This document shows, piece by piece, positions 1 through 10,000 of a stretch of DNA of 64,000 bases. Numbering within the stretch: the first letter of the stretch is position 1; each line of letters starts with the position of its first letter. The DNA lies in NCBI GenBank assembly GCA_902791035.1, contig CADAUA010000013.1:1-64000 (forward strand). Reading direction: 5' to 3'. The position numbers and the translations under genes were made by a program. The notes beneath the pieces were generated by a model. It had not been told where the DNA came from and did no database searches. It worked only from the letters and a program-made list of their open reading frames with translations. This DNA is from an uncultured Coriobacteriaceae bacterium (GTDB lineage Bacteria; Actinomycetota; Coriobacteriia; Coriobacteriales; Atopobiaceae).

Positions 1-61
1 CGGCAAGGCCGTGGGAGGGTAGGGCGCCGCTGACCACCGAGGGGCGGTCCCGTTTCCGCAG

Positions 62-104
62 GGGAGGGCCCCGCAGCGAGACGCTGCGGGGCCCTCCCTT
101 TTTT
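62..104 (+). terminator. Strong intrinsic terminator
   Basis: A perfect 17-bp stem (62-78 with 82-98), a three-base loop and six Ts form a textbook rho-independent terminator. It reads from the left and should end a + strand transcript that starts outside the window. Confidence 0.9.
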
Positions 105-282
105 GCGCGGTAGTTCACGGCTGTAACTCTCGTTTCGTCGGGAGTGCTGGTCTGGTCCGTTTACTTGGGCCCTTTGGGCCTGCGCCGACTGTTTGGGGCC
201 TTTGACGGAAGGTTGCGTTCCTGTTTGCTGCCTTGCTCATAACATGAAGAGATGATTTGCCATTCATCGGGAAAGGAGTGGA

Positions 283-2103
283 ATGGCCAGACTTCATGTG
301 ATGGAGCGCAGCGAGGAGCAGGCGGTGATGGACGAGCTGCACGCAGCCTTGGGTAGGCGTTTGGCGGTGAGCTCCCTGGCGCCGTGTCCGGTGGAGTTCA
401 CGGCGGCTTACGTGAACATGTGCGCGACCCAGAGCTGTGGCAAGTGCACGCCCTGTAGGGTTGGCCTGCGGGCGCTCTCGGACCTTCTTGACGACGTGCT
501 GGAGAACAGGGCCGATGAGCACACCTTGGAACTTATCGAGCGTACGGCACGGAGCATCTATCTGAGCGCAGACTGCGCCATCGGCTACGAAGCCGGCGAG
601 ATGGCGCTTACGGCCATTCGTGGATTCAGGGACGACTTCGAGCATCACGTGCAGAAGCACGCCTGTGGCTTCCGCATCGCGGAGCAGGTGCCCTGCGTGG
701 CGGGGTGTCCCGCAGGTGTGGACATCCCGGGTTACATCAGCTTGGTGGAGGCCCGCCGGTACACGGATGCTGTGCGGCTCATCCGTAAGGACAACCCCCT
801 GCCACTCGTGTGTGGGTATGTGTGCGAGCACCCCTGCGAGATGAACTGTCGCCGCGGCATGGTGGACGACCCCATGAACATCCGCGGTCTCAAGCGCTTT
901 GCGGTGGACCACATGGAGAGTGACTATCGTCCTTGGATTGCCGAGAAGACGGGCAAGCGCGTGGCGGTTGTGGGCGGGGGCCCCGCTGGGCTCTCGTGCG
1001 CCTATTACTTGGCCATCATGGGGCACGAGGTGACCATCTACGAGGCGCGCCACCAGCTGGGTGGCATGCTGCGCTATGGCATCCCCAACTACCGCCTGCC
1101 CCACGAGAAGCTGGACTCCGAGATCCAGTGGATCCTGGACTGCGGCATAGACGTGAGGGTGGACACCAAGGTGGACGACCTGGCGGCCCTGCGCGGCGAG
1201 TATGATGCCGTGTACCTGGCGATCGGTGCCCACATGGACCGCAAGCTGGGGCTTCCCGGCGAGGATGCCGTGGGCGTGCTCTCCGCAGTGGAGATGCTCC
1301 GAGCCTTGGGAGATGGGATCCGCCCGGACTTCTCGCAGGAGCGGGTGTGCGTGATCGGCGGAGGCAACGTGGCCATGGACGTTGCGCGTTCGGCCGTTCG
1401 TCTGGGAGCTAAGAAGGTCACGATCGTGTACCGCCGCCGCGTGGCAGACATGACGGCACAGGACGAGGAGATAGCGGGTGCCAAGGCAGAGGGCTGCGAG
1501 CTCCTGGAGCTGCACGCACCCCTCGGCATCGAGACCAAGGACGGGTACGTGACGGGCCTGCGCGTGCAGCGCCAGATCATCGGCGGTCTCTCTCGGGGCC
1601 GCTTTGCCCCGCGGGCGGCCGAGGCGCCGGAGGAGGTCATCCCCTGCGAGCGCGTGGTCGTGGCCATAGGCCAGGCCATCGAGTCCGCGCCCTTCGAGGC
1701 GGAGGGCGTGCCCTGCAACCGCGGGCGCATCACCGTGGGGGAGGATTCCGCGGTGCCTGGGCTCGACGGGGTCTTCTCGGGCGGCGACTGCCAGTCCGGC
1801 CCCGCCACGGTGATCCGCGCGGTCAACGCGGGCAAGGTGGCCGCAGGCAACATCGACAACTACCTGGGCTTCGACCACAAGGTCATGTTGGAGGTCGAGC
1901 TGCCGCCCGTGCAGTTCAAGGGCAAGACCAGCTGCGCGCGCTGCGAGCTCACCATGCGTGAGGCGGATGACCGCAAGCGCGACTTCGACCTTATCGAGAA
2001 CGGGCTCACCGAGGAGGAGGCCCACCAGGAGGCGGCTCGCTGCCTGCGGTGCGACCACTTTGGCTACGGCGCGTTCCGCGGAGGGAGGATCGAGCAGTGG
2101 TAA
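283..2103 (+). CDS. NAD(P)-dependent flavoprotein oxidoreductase, NuoF-like cluster domain fused to a GltD-like reductase
   Basis: The 606-residue protein has a short N-terminal piece with the NuoF N3 iron-sulfur signature (SCGKCTPCR near residues 51-59). It lacks NuoF's FMN/NADH-binding part. A GltD/NfnB-type unit follows: an Fer4_20-like region with paired Cys motifs (about 125-200), a dinucleotide fold (VAVVGGGPAGLSCAYYL near 225) and a second NAD(P) fold (CVIGGGNVAMDVARSA near 355). The tail carries two CxxC motifs (CARCEL, CLRCDHFG). The stop codon lies inside the next gene, a [FeFe]-hydrogenase, so the two are translationally coupled. It probably passes electrons between NAD(P)H and that hydrogenase; whether the pair bifurcates with ferredoxin is inference. 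The ATG at 283 has AAAGGAG five bases upstream. Confidence 0.85.
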   Translation: MARLHVMERSEEQAVMDELHAALGRRLAVSSLAPCPVEFTAAYVNMCATQSCGKCTPCRVGLRALSDLLDDVLENRADEHTLELIERTARSIYLSADCAIGYEAGEMALTAIRGFRDDFEHHVQKHACGFRIAEQVPCVAGCPAGVDIPGYISLVEARRYTDAVRLIRKDNPLPLVCGYVCEHPCEMNCRRGMVDDPMNIRGLKRFAVDHMESDYRPWIAEKTGKRVAVVGGGPAGLSCAYYLAIMGHEVTIYEARHQLGGMLRYGIPNYRLPHEKLDSEIQWILDCGIDVRVDTKVDDLAALRGEYDAVYLAIGAHMDRKLGLPGEDAVGVLSAVEMLRALGDGIRPDFSQERVCVIGGGNVAMDVARSAVRLGAKKVTIVYRRRVADMTAQDEEIAGAKAEGCELLELHAPLGIETKDGYVTGLRVQRQIIGGLSRGRFAPRAAEAPEEVIPCERVVVAIGQAIESAPFEAEGVPCNRGRITVGEDSAVPGLDGVFSGGDCQSGPATVIRAVNAGKVAAGNIDNYLGFDHKVMLEVELPPVQFKGKTSCARCELTMREADDRKRDFDLIENGLTEEEAHQEAARCLRCDHFGYGAFRGGRIEQW

Positions 2104-3833
2104 CCCTGACCATAGACGACAAGCAGGTGACCGTGCCCGAGCACACGTCCATCCTGGACGCTGCCCGGTCGGTGGACATAAACATCCCCACCCTCTGCTA
2201 CCTGCGGGACGTGAACGAGATAGGTGCCTGCCGCGCCTGCGTGGTGGAGGTGGACGGCATCGACCAGCTGGTCGCCTCCTGCAACAACACCGTGCTGGAC
2301 GGCATGGTGGTGCACACGAACAGCCCCAAGGTTCGCCAGGCTCGCAAGATAAACGTGGAGCTCCTGCTCTCGCAGCACGACTCCGAGTGCACGAGCTGCG
2401 TGCGCAGCGGCAACTGCACCCTGCAGACCGTGGCCAACGACCTGGGCATCTCCAGCCTGCCCTACCACAAGCACCTGCCCCACCAGCCCTGGGACCAGGA
2501 CTTCCCCCTCATCCGCAACAACGACAAGTGCATCAACTGCCTGCGCTGCATAGCCATCTGCGAGAAGGTCCAGGCCGAGGGCGTGTGGGACCTCACCAAC
2601 CGCTCCAGCCATACCAGCGTGGGCGTCGTGGGTGGGGCTCCCATCTCCGAGTCCGACTGCGCTCTGTGCGGTCAGTGCATCACGCACTGCCCCACGGGCG
2701 CCCTTCGCGAGCGCGACGACACAGACAAGGTCATGGACGCCGTAGCCGACCCCAACAAGATCGTGGTCGTACAGGTGGCTCCTGCCGTGCGCACGTCCTG
2801 GGGCGAGCCCTTCGGGCTCACGCGGGAGGAGGCCAGTGTGGGCCGCATGGTCGCGGCCTTCCGGCGCCTGGGCTTCGACTACGTGTTCGACACGGACTTC
2901 TCGGCGGACCTCACCATCATGGAGGAGGGCTCCGAGCTCCTGGAGCGCCTTGCCCATCCCGAGGGCAAGAGGTTCCCCATGTTCACGTCCTGCTGTCCCG
3001 GCTGGGTGCGTTACTGCAAGGCGCGCCATCCGCAGTTCACGGACCAGCTCTCCACCTCCAAGTCGCCGGGCCAGATGTTTGGTGCCATCGCCAAGAGCTA
3101 CTACGCCGAGCTCCTGGGTGTCGACCCGCACCGGATCTTCTGCGTTGAGATCATGCCCTGTCTGGCAAAGAAGGCCGAGGTTGCCATACCCGTGATGAAC
3201 GACGCCTGCGGCGACCCAGACGTGGACGTGAGCCTGACCACGCGCGAGATCTGCCGCCTGATCCGCGCCGACCACATAGACGTGCGGTCGCTGCCCGAGG
3301 AGGACTTCGACCAGCCCTTGGGCACGGCCACGGGTGCCGGCCACATCTTTGGCGCCACGGGCGGCGTGATGGAGGCGGCCCTGCGCACGGCATACTTCCT
3401 GCTTGCGGGAAAGAACCCCGACCCGGACGCCTTCCGCGACGTGCGCGGCCTGGATGGCTGGAAGGAGGCCACCTTCGACATGGCGGGCACGCCCCTGCAT
3501 GTGGCCGTGGCAAGTGGCCTGGGCAACGCCAACCGTCTGCTCAATGCCCTGGCCGCGGGCGAGGTCTCCTACGACTTCGTGGAGATCATGGCCTGCCCCG
3601 GAGGCTGCGCCGGTGGCGGTGGCCAGCCCATCCACGATGGGCAGGAGCTGGCTGGGGAGCGTGGCGAGGTGCTCTGGGGACTCGACCGCGGGAGTGCGCT
3701 GCGCTTCTCGCACGAGAACCCGTCAATCCAGGACTGCTACGCCAACTACCTGGGTGCACCTCTGAGCGAACGTGCCGAGAAGCTCCTCCACACCGACCAC
3801 CACGCGTGGCTCATGCCCCGCGAACGCTCCTAG
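2097..3833 (+). CDS. hydA: [FeFe]-hydrogenase catalytic subunit, modular group A type
   Basis: Catalyses reversible H2 formation from protons in the cytoplasm. Domains in order are an N-terminal [2Fe-2S] ferredoxin fold, a His/Cys cluster region (HDSECTSC...SGNC), two 4Fe-4S motifs (CINCLRCIAIC, CALCGQCITHC) and the H-cluster domain. The latter has all three signatures: L1 TSCCPGW (Cys299/300), L2 MPCLAKKAE (Cys355) and L3 MACPGGCAGGGGQ (Cys500/504). The chosen start is GTG at 2097, eight bases after GGAGGGAGGA; this gives 578 residues and a 7-base overlap with the upstream gene. An in-frame ATG at 2049 would place 16 non-family residues in front of the ferredoxin fold. The HydE, HydF and HydG maturases are not in this window. 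Confidence 0.93.
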   Translation: MVTLTIDDKQVTVPEHTSILDAARSVDINIPTLCYLRDVNEIGACRACVVEVDGIDQLVASCNNTVLDGMVVHTNSPKVRQARKINVELLLSQHDSECTSCVRSGNCTLQTVANDLGISSLPYHKHLPHQPWDQDFPLIRNNDKCINCLRCIAICEKVQAEGVWDLTNRSSHTSVGVVGGAPISESDCALCGQCITHCPTGALRERDDTDKVMDAVADPNKIVVVQVAPAVRTSWGEPFGLTREEASVGRMVAAFRRLGFDYVFDTDFSADLTIMEEGSELLERLAHPEGKRFPMFTSCCPGWVRYCKARHPQFTDQLSTSKSPGQMFGAIAKSYYAELLGVDPHRIFCVEIMPCLAKKAEVAIPVMNDACGDPDVDVSLTTREICRLIRADHIDVRSLPEEDFDQPLGTATGAGHIFGATGGVMEAALRTAYFLLAGKNPDPDAFRDVRGLDGWKEATFDMAGTPLHVAVASGLGNANRLLNALAAGEVSYDFVEIMACPGGCAGGGGQPIHDGQELAGERGEVLWGLDRGSALRFSHENPSIQDCYANYLGAPLSERAEKLLHTDHHAWLMPRERS

Positions 3834-3839
3834 CACGCC

Positions 3840-3862
3840 AAAAGCGTCTGACGTTCTTGACA
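3840..3862. repeat. GTCTGAC-centred palindrome after hydA
   Basis: An imperfect palindrome around GCGTCTGACGTTC begins seven bases after the hydA stop. The same core recurs after other stop codons in this window (14202, 15237, 19802, 53781). It is probably a 3'-end hairpin. Confidence 0.5.
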
Positions 3863-3863
3863 G

Positions 3864-3900
3864 GGGCGCCGCCATCCGTGCTGGGTGGCGGCGCCCTTAT
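3864..3900. terminator. Terminator hairpin between convergent hydA and FKBP genes
   Basis: An 11-bp perfect GC-rich stem (3864-3874 with 3886-3896) with an 11-base loop lies between two converging genes. The T tract is short, so termination strength is uncertain. Confidence 0.7.
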
Positions 3901-3902
3901 TG

Positions 3903-4331
3903 CTAGCCCTCGACGGAGAGAAGCTCGATGTTGAAGTTGAGGTCCTTACCGGCCATCTCGTGGTTGAGGTCGAAGGTCACGGTGGTGTCGGTCTTGTCGA
4001 GCACCACGGCACGATGGGGGTAACCGTTGCCGTCAGCCAGGGTCACCTGCATACCCTTGGTCACGTTCTCGGAGCCGGGCATGTCGGCGATGCGGACGGT
4101 CTGCACGAGGCTGGGACGACGGGGTCCGTAGGCGTCGGCCGCGGGGATGTGCACGTCGCGTACCTCGCCCACCTGCATCTCGTTCACGGCGGCATCGAAG
4201 CCCTTGATCATCTGCCCCGCCATGCAGATGAACTCCAGCGGCTCGTTGCGGTCACGGGAGGAGTCGAACTTGGTGCCGTCGTCGAGGGTGCCCACGTAGT
4301 GGACACTGACCTTCTTGCCTGCGTTGCTCAT
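3903..4331 (-). CDS. FKBP-type peptidyl-prolyl cis-trans isomerase, SlyD-like
   Basis: A 142-residue cytoplasmic protein of the SlyD-like FKBP family. It begins KKVSVHYVGTLDDGTKFDSS, has the GQMIKGFDAA motif near residue 40, and then the inserted-flap region typical of SlyD. It ends without SlyD's histidine-rich metal-binding tail, so it is probably a folding catalyst and chaperone without nickel storage. The ATG at 4331 has CAGGAG six bases upstream. A longer in-frame extension to 4544 lacks family similarity and was not used. Confidence 0.88.
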   Translation of the reverse strand: MSNAGKKVSVHYVGTLDDGTKFDSSRDRNEPLEFICMAGQMIKGFDAAVNEMQVGEVRDVHIPAADAYGPRRPSLVQTVRIADMPGSENVTKGMQVTLADGNGYPHRAVVLDKTDTTVTFDLNHEMAGKDLNFNIELLSVEG

Positions 4332-4453
4332 CCTGAGCTCCTGTTCGGTCGTCGGGGCGCCCCTGTGGCGCACACGGAGCCTATGGTACCCAAAGGCGGT
4401 CGCGGCGATGCGGGAGACTGGCGGCTCCGAGGGCCCGTGGTGCCTGTCTGGGC

Positions 4454-4459
4454 TACACT
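4454..4459 (+). promoter_or_regulatory. Possible -10 element for murI
   Basis: TACACT sits so that transcription would start near 4466, just inside the upstream ATG at 4465. That leaves the TTG at 4495, with its own ribosome site, as the likely start. No clear -35 box is seen. Confidence 0.35.
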
Positions 4460-4494
4460 TCTCTATGGCATCGGTCTCTGAGGAGGGGTGGGAG

Positions 4495-5277
4495 TTGGGT
4501 CGCGAGGGTTTTGTCGGCGTGTTCGACTCGGGCGTGGGCGGCATCTCGGTGCTGCGCGCGCTGACGGCCGAGCTCCCACACGAGGACTTCCACTTCTTTG
4601 GGGACTCCGCGAACGCGCCCTATGGGGAGAAGAGCGTGGAAGAGGTTCGTGCGCTCGTGGCCCATATCGCGGACGGCATGCTGGCGGATGGTGCCAAGGC
4701 CATCGTGATCGCCTGCAACACGGCCACCTCCACAAGCGCGGCCCTGCTGCGCGCGGAGCATCCCGACGTGCCCATCATCGGCGTGGAGCCGGCCCTCAAG
4801 CCTGCGGTCGAGGCTGCGAGGCCGGGCGCCGTCCTCGTGATGGCCACGCCGGTGACGCTGCGGCTCGAGAAGTTCCAGGAGCTCGAGCGCCATGTGGCCG
4901 GCGAGAGCGACGTGCGCGTGCTGTGCGCCCCGTGCCCGGGGCTGGCCTCGCGCATCGAGCAGGGACACCTGGACGAGCCGGACGTGACGGACCTCCTGCA
5001 GGGGCTGGTGGGGGGATATCGCGGCGAGGTGGGGAGCGTGGTGCTTGGCTGCACTCACTATCCCTTCGTGCGCAGGCAGGTCGCGAAGGTGTTGGGGCTG
5101 CCGGACGAGGCCTTCTTCGACGGGGCGGCGGGGACGGCACGCCAGTGCCGACGGATGCTGGAGGCCGCCGGGCTTCTCGCGGACGAGGGGCGTAGCGGCA
5201 CGGTGTCGCTGGGCTCGAGCCGCAACACCGCAGAGGAGCTGGAGCTCTACCGGCGCTTCTTGGCCCTCCCGCTCTAG
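4495..5277 (+). CDS. murI: Glutamate racemase
   Basis: Converts L-glutamate to D-glutamate for peptidoglycan. It is 260 residues, the usual family length. Visible motifs are FDSGVGGISVLRAL at the N terminus, the first catalytic cysteine in ACNTATS (Cys74), and the second in LGCTHYP (Cys186). The TTG at 4495 is preferred because AGGAGGGG lies just upstream (4481-4488), whereas the in-frame ATG at 4465 has no ribosome site and a putative -10 box directly before it. It is divergent from the FKBP gene and apparently monocistronic. Confidence 0.9.
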   Translation: MGREGFVGVFDSGVGGISVLRALTAELPHEDFHFFGDSANAPYGEKSVEEVRALVAHIADGMLADGAKAIVIACNTATSTSAALLRAEHPDVPIIGVEPALKPAVEAARPGAVLVMATPVTLRLEKFQELERHVAGESDVRVLCAPCPGLASRIEQGHLDEPDVTDLLQGLVGGYRGEVGSVVLGCTHYPFVRRQVAKVLGLPDEAFFDGAAGTARQCRRMLEAAGLLADEGRSGTVSLGSSRNTAEELELYRRFLALPL

Positions 5278-5503
5278 CGGATGGGTTTGTGCCTGGATTT
5301 GCGCAAAGGCATTGGAAGGAGGGCAGGGCAGCGCCGGCCTCTCCGTCTCACCCTGACATGTGTGACGGGTTTTGGGAACCAAGATGCGCGCCGCACGCTG
5401 GCCAGCCAGTGGGATAACCTCTCTTAGGTGCGGATTCGGGCCGGACAGATGGGTACGGCCGGCATCCCGGCATGTGGGCGGCGGCGAGCAGCGAGGAGCA
5501 CAG

Positions 5504-6721
5504 ATGAGGTACGACTTCACGTCGATAATGGACAGGCACGGCATGGACGCCATCGCGGTGGACGCGGTGGGCGAGGGTGAGCCCAACGGCTTCCTGCCCG
5601 CGGCCCCGGACCCCGGCTTCGACGCCATCCCCATGTGGGTGGCCGACATGAACTTCCCCACCTGTCCCGCCATCACCGACGCGATCGTCAAGCGCGCCCA
5701 GCACCCGGCCTTCGGCTACTTCGAGCCGCGCGACGAGTACTTCGACGAGATCATCCACTGGCACGAGAAGCGCAACGGCGCGACCGGCCTCACCCGCGAG
5801 TGCATCGGCTACGAGAACGGCGTGCTTGGCGGGGTGGTTTCCACCATGCAGTCCTTCGCGGCCCCGGGCGACGCGGTCCTTCTCCACAGCCCCACCTACA
5901 TCGGCTTTACCGGCAGCCTCTCCAATGCGGGATACAAGCTCGTCCTTTCGCCCATGTACCGCGACGAGCAGGGCGTCTGGCGCATGGACTTCGAGGACAT
6001 GGCCAAGAAGATCGAGAAGAACCACATCCACTGCGCCGTCTTCTGCTCCCCGCACAACCCCACCGGACGCGTGTGGGAGCGCTGGGAGATCGAGAAGGCC
6101 ATGGAGGTGTACCGCGAGCATGACTGCGTCGTGATCTCAGACGAGATCTGGAGCGACCTGATCATGCCCGGCCACACGCACATCCCCACCCAGGCGGTGA
6201 GCGAGGACGCGCACATGCGTACGGTTGCCCTGTACGCGCCTTCCAAGACCTTCAACCTGGCTGGTCTCGTGGGCAGCTACCACATCATCTACAACCCCTA
6301 TATCCGCGACCGCGTGGTGGCCACCTCGAAGAAGTGCCACTACAACGAGATGAACGTGCTCAGCATGCACGCCCTTATCGGTGCCTACAGCGCCGATGGC
6401 GAGGAGTGGCTGGACGAGCTGCGCGAGGTGCTGGGCGGCAACGTGGACTGGGCGGTGGACTACATCCGCGAGCACTTCGAGGGCGTTGAGCTGGCCAAGC
6501 CCGAGGGGACGTACATGCTCTTCCTGGACTGCACCAAGTGGTGCGAGGCGCATGGCAAGACGATTGACGAGGTGCTGCGCGCGGGCTGGCGCGTGGGCGT
6601 GGACTGGCAGGATGGCCGCCCCTTCCATGGGGAGTGCCACATCCGCATGAACCTGGCCCTGCCGCTCTCCCGTGTTCAGGAGGCCTTCGGGCGTCTGGAC
6701 AAGTACGTGTTCAGCGCGTAG
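5504..6721 (+). CDS. MalY/PatB-family PLP-dependent C-S lyase
   Basis: A 405-residue fold-type I aminotransferase-like enzyme. It starts YDFTSIMDRHGMDAIAVDAV and has IPMWVADMNFPT, the PLP-contact SPHNPTGRVW, and the Schiff-base lysine in APSKTFNLAG (Lys248). MalY/PatB proteins usually cleave cystathionine or cysteine to thiol, ammonia and a keto acid. The exact substrate cannot be read from sequence. The ATG at 5504 follows GAGGAG. The 226 bp upstream hold nothing recognised. Confidence 0.85.
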   Translation: MRYDFTSIMDRHGMDAIAVDAVGEGEPNGFLPAAPDPGFDAIPMWVADMNFPTCPAITDAIVKRAQHPAFGYFEPRDEYFDEIIHWHEKRNGATGLTRECIGYENGVLGGVVSTMQSFAAPGDAVLLHSPTYIGFTGSLSNAGYKLVLSPMYRDEQGVWRMDFEDMAKKIEKNHIHCAVFCSPHNPTGRVWERWEIEKAMEVYREHDCVVISDEIWSDLIMPGHTHIPTQAVSEDAHMRTVALYAPSKTFNLAGLVGSYHIIYNPYIRDRVVATSKKCHYNEMNVLSMHALIGAYSADGEEWLDELREVLGGNVDWAVDYIREHFEGVELAKPEGTYMLFLDCTKWCEAHGKTIDEVLRAGWRVGVDWQDGRPFHGECHIRMNLALPLSRVQEAFGRLDKYVFSA

Positions 6722-6928
6722 GCGCCTGGCGTGCCGAGCGGTGCCCGCAAAAGTGGCGTGAGTCCCTGCCGGTGACCGGAAGGATTGCGCGCCGTTTGCA
6801 TCGCAGCTGCGGGAATTGCGCGCTCCCTGCATCGTTTTCGCGCCCTCCAGGGCCCCTTTTTGATGCATCTGGCGCGCTTTCCCGGCAAAGGTGGTGCAAC
6901 CGGCGCGGAATGCGGGGCTGGGTCACCG

Positions 6929-6972
6929 CGTGACACGAGCTCCGACCCCGCGTGACACGAGCTCCGACCCCG
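6929..6972. repeat. Two tandem 22-bp units
   Basis: Two identical abutting copies of a 22-bp unit beginning CGTGACACGAGCTCC lie just upstream of the SNF2 gene. They belong to the same family as 12414-12513. The rest of 6722-7021 holds no gene that I can see. Confidence 0.8.
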
Positions 6973-7021
6973 TTGCGTGCTAGGCTAGAGGGTCACGCAC
7001 GGTTCGACCGAAAGGCGCAGC

Positions 7022-10000
7022 TTGATCACTCGCGACGGCATAGCCCGCTCCTGCCGTCCGGCCATCATGGGCCGGGGCAGCATCATCGCGCGGCAGGGGG
7101 GCATCCGTCATCGTACCTGCTCGTATGCCGACGGCCTCACTAGGCTCTCCGCCCAGGTGGACTCCGCCTCCGGCTATTCGGAGCGCTACAAGACCCAGGT
7201 GGAGCTCGACGAGGACTCCGACGAGCTCGTTTCGTACGACTGCACCTGCCCCGCCGCCTACAACTACGCCGGGCCCTGCAAGCACAGCATCGCCGTCGCG
7301 CTGGACTTCGTGGCCGATCCCACGCGTTACAGGGGCTACAGCCGCACCCAGCATGCCCGTACCTCGGCTGCCCTGCGGGTCTACCTGGACCAGTCCGCCG
7401 CCGCCCCGACCTTGCCGGCGGGTGCTCCCACGGCCGAGACCCAGGGCGACGTGCGTCTGGTGCCCACGCTCACGTGGGCCAACGACCTTGCGCTGAGGCT
7501 GCAGGTGAGGGGCGCGGCGGGCACCTACGTGGTCAAGAGCCTGTCCGACCTCCTGCACGACGTGGATGCCCGCGCCTTCCACCAGTACGGCAAGAAGCTC
7601 GCCTTCACGCACGACCCGCAGATGTTCGACGACCGCTCACGCGACCTCCTGGCCTTCCTGCGTCGGGCCGCGCTCAACCGCGCGTCCTTCTCGGTGTCGC
7701 GCTACGCGCCATACGGGTATGCCGCTGGCTCAAGTACGTCTTCCATGGGCAGGGAGCTGCGGCTCTCCCTGCCTGAGGTCGACGAGCTCATGGGAGTTCT
7801 CGTGGGTTCGGAGGTCACGCTCGAGACGGTGTCGCCGCAAGGACGCGCCGTACGTCCGCTAGCCCGTACCCTCCCGGTACGCGACGGGGACCCGGACCTG
7901 GGACTGGACCTCCTGGCCACCAACGGAGCCTACGAGCTGGTGCCGCGCACGCGAGCGGGCTTCTTCCAGGGTGCGGCTGGGCTCTACGCCGTGGCGCAGG
8001 ATGCCATCTGGAGGTGCACGCCGCGGCTCGTTGCGGTCTCGGACTTCCTGACCAAGGTCTACGACGGGGCCTATGCCAGCCATCCCGTCCTTGCGGGTGA
8101 CGACGCGGGGCGCTTTGCCGCGACGGCCCTGCCCGCGCTGGAGGGTGCCCTCCCCATGGACGTCCCTGAGGAGCTCGAGGCGCTGCGTCCCAAGCCCTGC
8201 CGCATCGAGTTCTACCTGGACTACGGGAGCGGGGGCGTGACCTGCGACGTGCAGGCGGTCTATGGCGACAAGCGCCATCACCTGATGGGCCGCCTGGTGG
8301 GGGAGCGCGTGGAGGCGGGTCGCGACGTCACCCGCGAGGTCGAGGCCCGGCAGCTGGCCCTGCGCTACCTCGTGGGCGGCACAGGTTCCCGGGCTACTAT
8401 CTCTTCCCGTGACTCGGCTGCGATCGCCGCCCTTCTCTTTGACGGCGTGACGGCCTTCCGCAAGCTGGGCGACGTGTATGCGACCCCTGCGTTCGAACGG
8501 CTGGTCTCGCGCGGGCGCCCCAGGGTCCAGCTGCGCGTGTCCACCCACTCCAACCTCATAGACCTCGAGGTGAGCACCACGGACCTGCCCCTGGACGAGC
8601 TGCACGCGCTCCTGGCCAGCTACCGACGCAAGCGGCGCTTCCACCGGCTGAGGGACGGGTCCTTCGTGGACCTGGAGGGATTGGACCTCGCGGAGGCGGA
8701 CCGCATGGCCGAGGAGCTGGGCCTCTCGGCACGCGACCTGGCCCGGGGACGCGCGGAGATTCCTGCATACAAGGCCTTCCTGCTCGACTCCATGCTCTCG
8801 GACGACGAGAAGGACGAGTCCTTCTCGCGATACGTGGATGGCTTCCGGGCCCTTGACCCCTCGACCTATGAGGTGCCCGAGTCGCTCGGGGGGAGGCTGC
8901 GGCCCTACCAGGTGGCGGGCTTCCAGTGGATGAGCGCCCTCATGGACATGAGTTTTGGCGGCATCCTGGCAGACGAGATGGGCCTGGGCAAGACTGCCCA
9001 GGTGATCGCCGTCCTTCTTGCCCGGCGGGGGAGCGGCCCTGCGCTCGTGGTCTGCCCGGCCTCGCTCGTGTACAACTGGCAGGCTGAGTTCCAGAAGTTC
9101 GCCCCGGGGATCGACGTGGCGGTGGTTGCCGGCACGGCGTCCGAGCGCGCCCAGCTCCGTGGGGAGGACCATGAGGTCTATGTGACGTCGTACGACCTCC
9201 TGCGTCGCGACGTGGCCGACTGGGCGGCCATGCCCCTCTGGATGGAGGTGCTGGACGAGGCCCAGTACATCAAGAACCACGAGACCCTGGTGGCGCGTGC
9301 CGTCAAGGCGCTCCAGACGCAGCATCGCATGGCGCTCACGGGCACGCCCGTGGAGAATCGCCTGTCCGAGCTCTGGAGCATCTTCGACTTCCTCATGCCG
9401 GGGCTCCTGGGGAGCTACGAGAGCTTCCGCGACCGCTACGAGCAGCCCATCGCGGATGGCGACGAGGAGGCGGCCGCCCGGCTCTCGGCGGCGGTGGGGC
9501 CCTTCATCCTGCGGCGGCTCAAGGCCGATGTCCTCAAAGACCTGCCCGACAAGCTGGAGCAGGTGGTCTACGCCCACATGGAGGGTGAGCAGCGCAGACT
9601 CTACCTGGCGCACGAGCAGGCTCTGCGGATGTCGCTCGCCAAGCAGGACGATGGGGACTTCGGCCGGGGGAAGCTGCAGGTGCTGGCGGAGCTCACGCGC
9701 CTGCGACAGGTGTGCTGCGACCCCCGCCTGGCCTTCGAGGACTATGATGGCCCGTCGTGCAAGCTGGATGCCATCGTGGAGCTGGTGGAGGCTTGCGTGG
9801 ATGCAGACCGCAAGATGCTCGTGTTCTCGCAGTTCACGACCTACCTGGGACTGATCGCGGACGAGCTGGACGAACGGGGGATCGCCTATTACACCATCAC
9901 GGGGTCCACGCCCAAGCGGCGGCGACTGGAGCTGGTGGACGCTTTCAACGCGGACGCCACGCCGGTCTTCCTGATCTCGCTCAAGGCTGGCGGGACCGGC

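Noticed and set aside
115-2058. Long minus-strand reading frame opposite the flavoprotein gene
   Set aside because: It is a mirror frame of a high-GC gene, has no ribosome site and no family motif. The same holds for the other long antisense frames, such as those opposite hydA, SNF2, the helicase, GH3, uidA and ppc.
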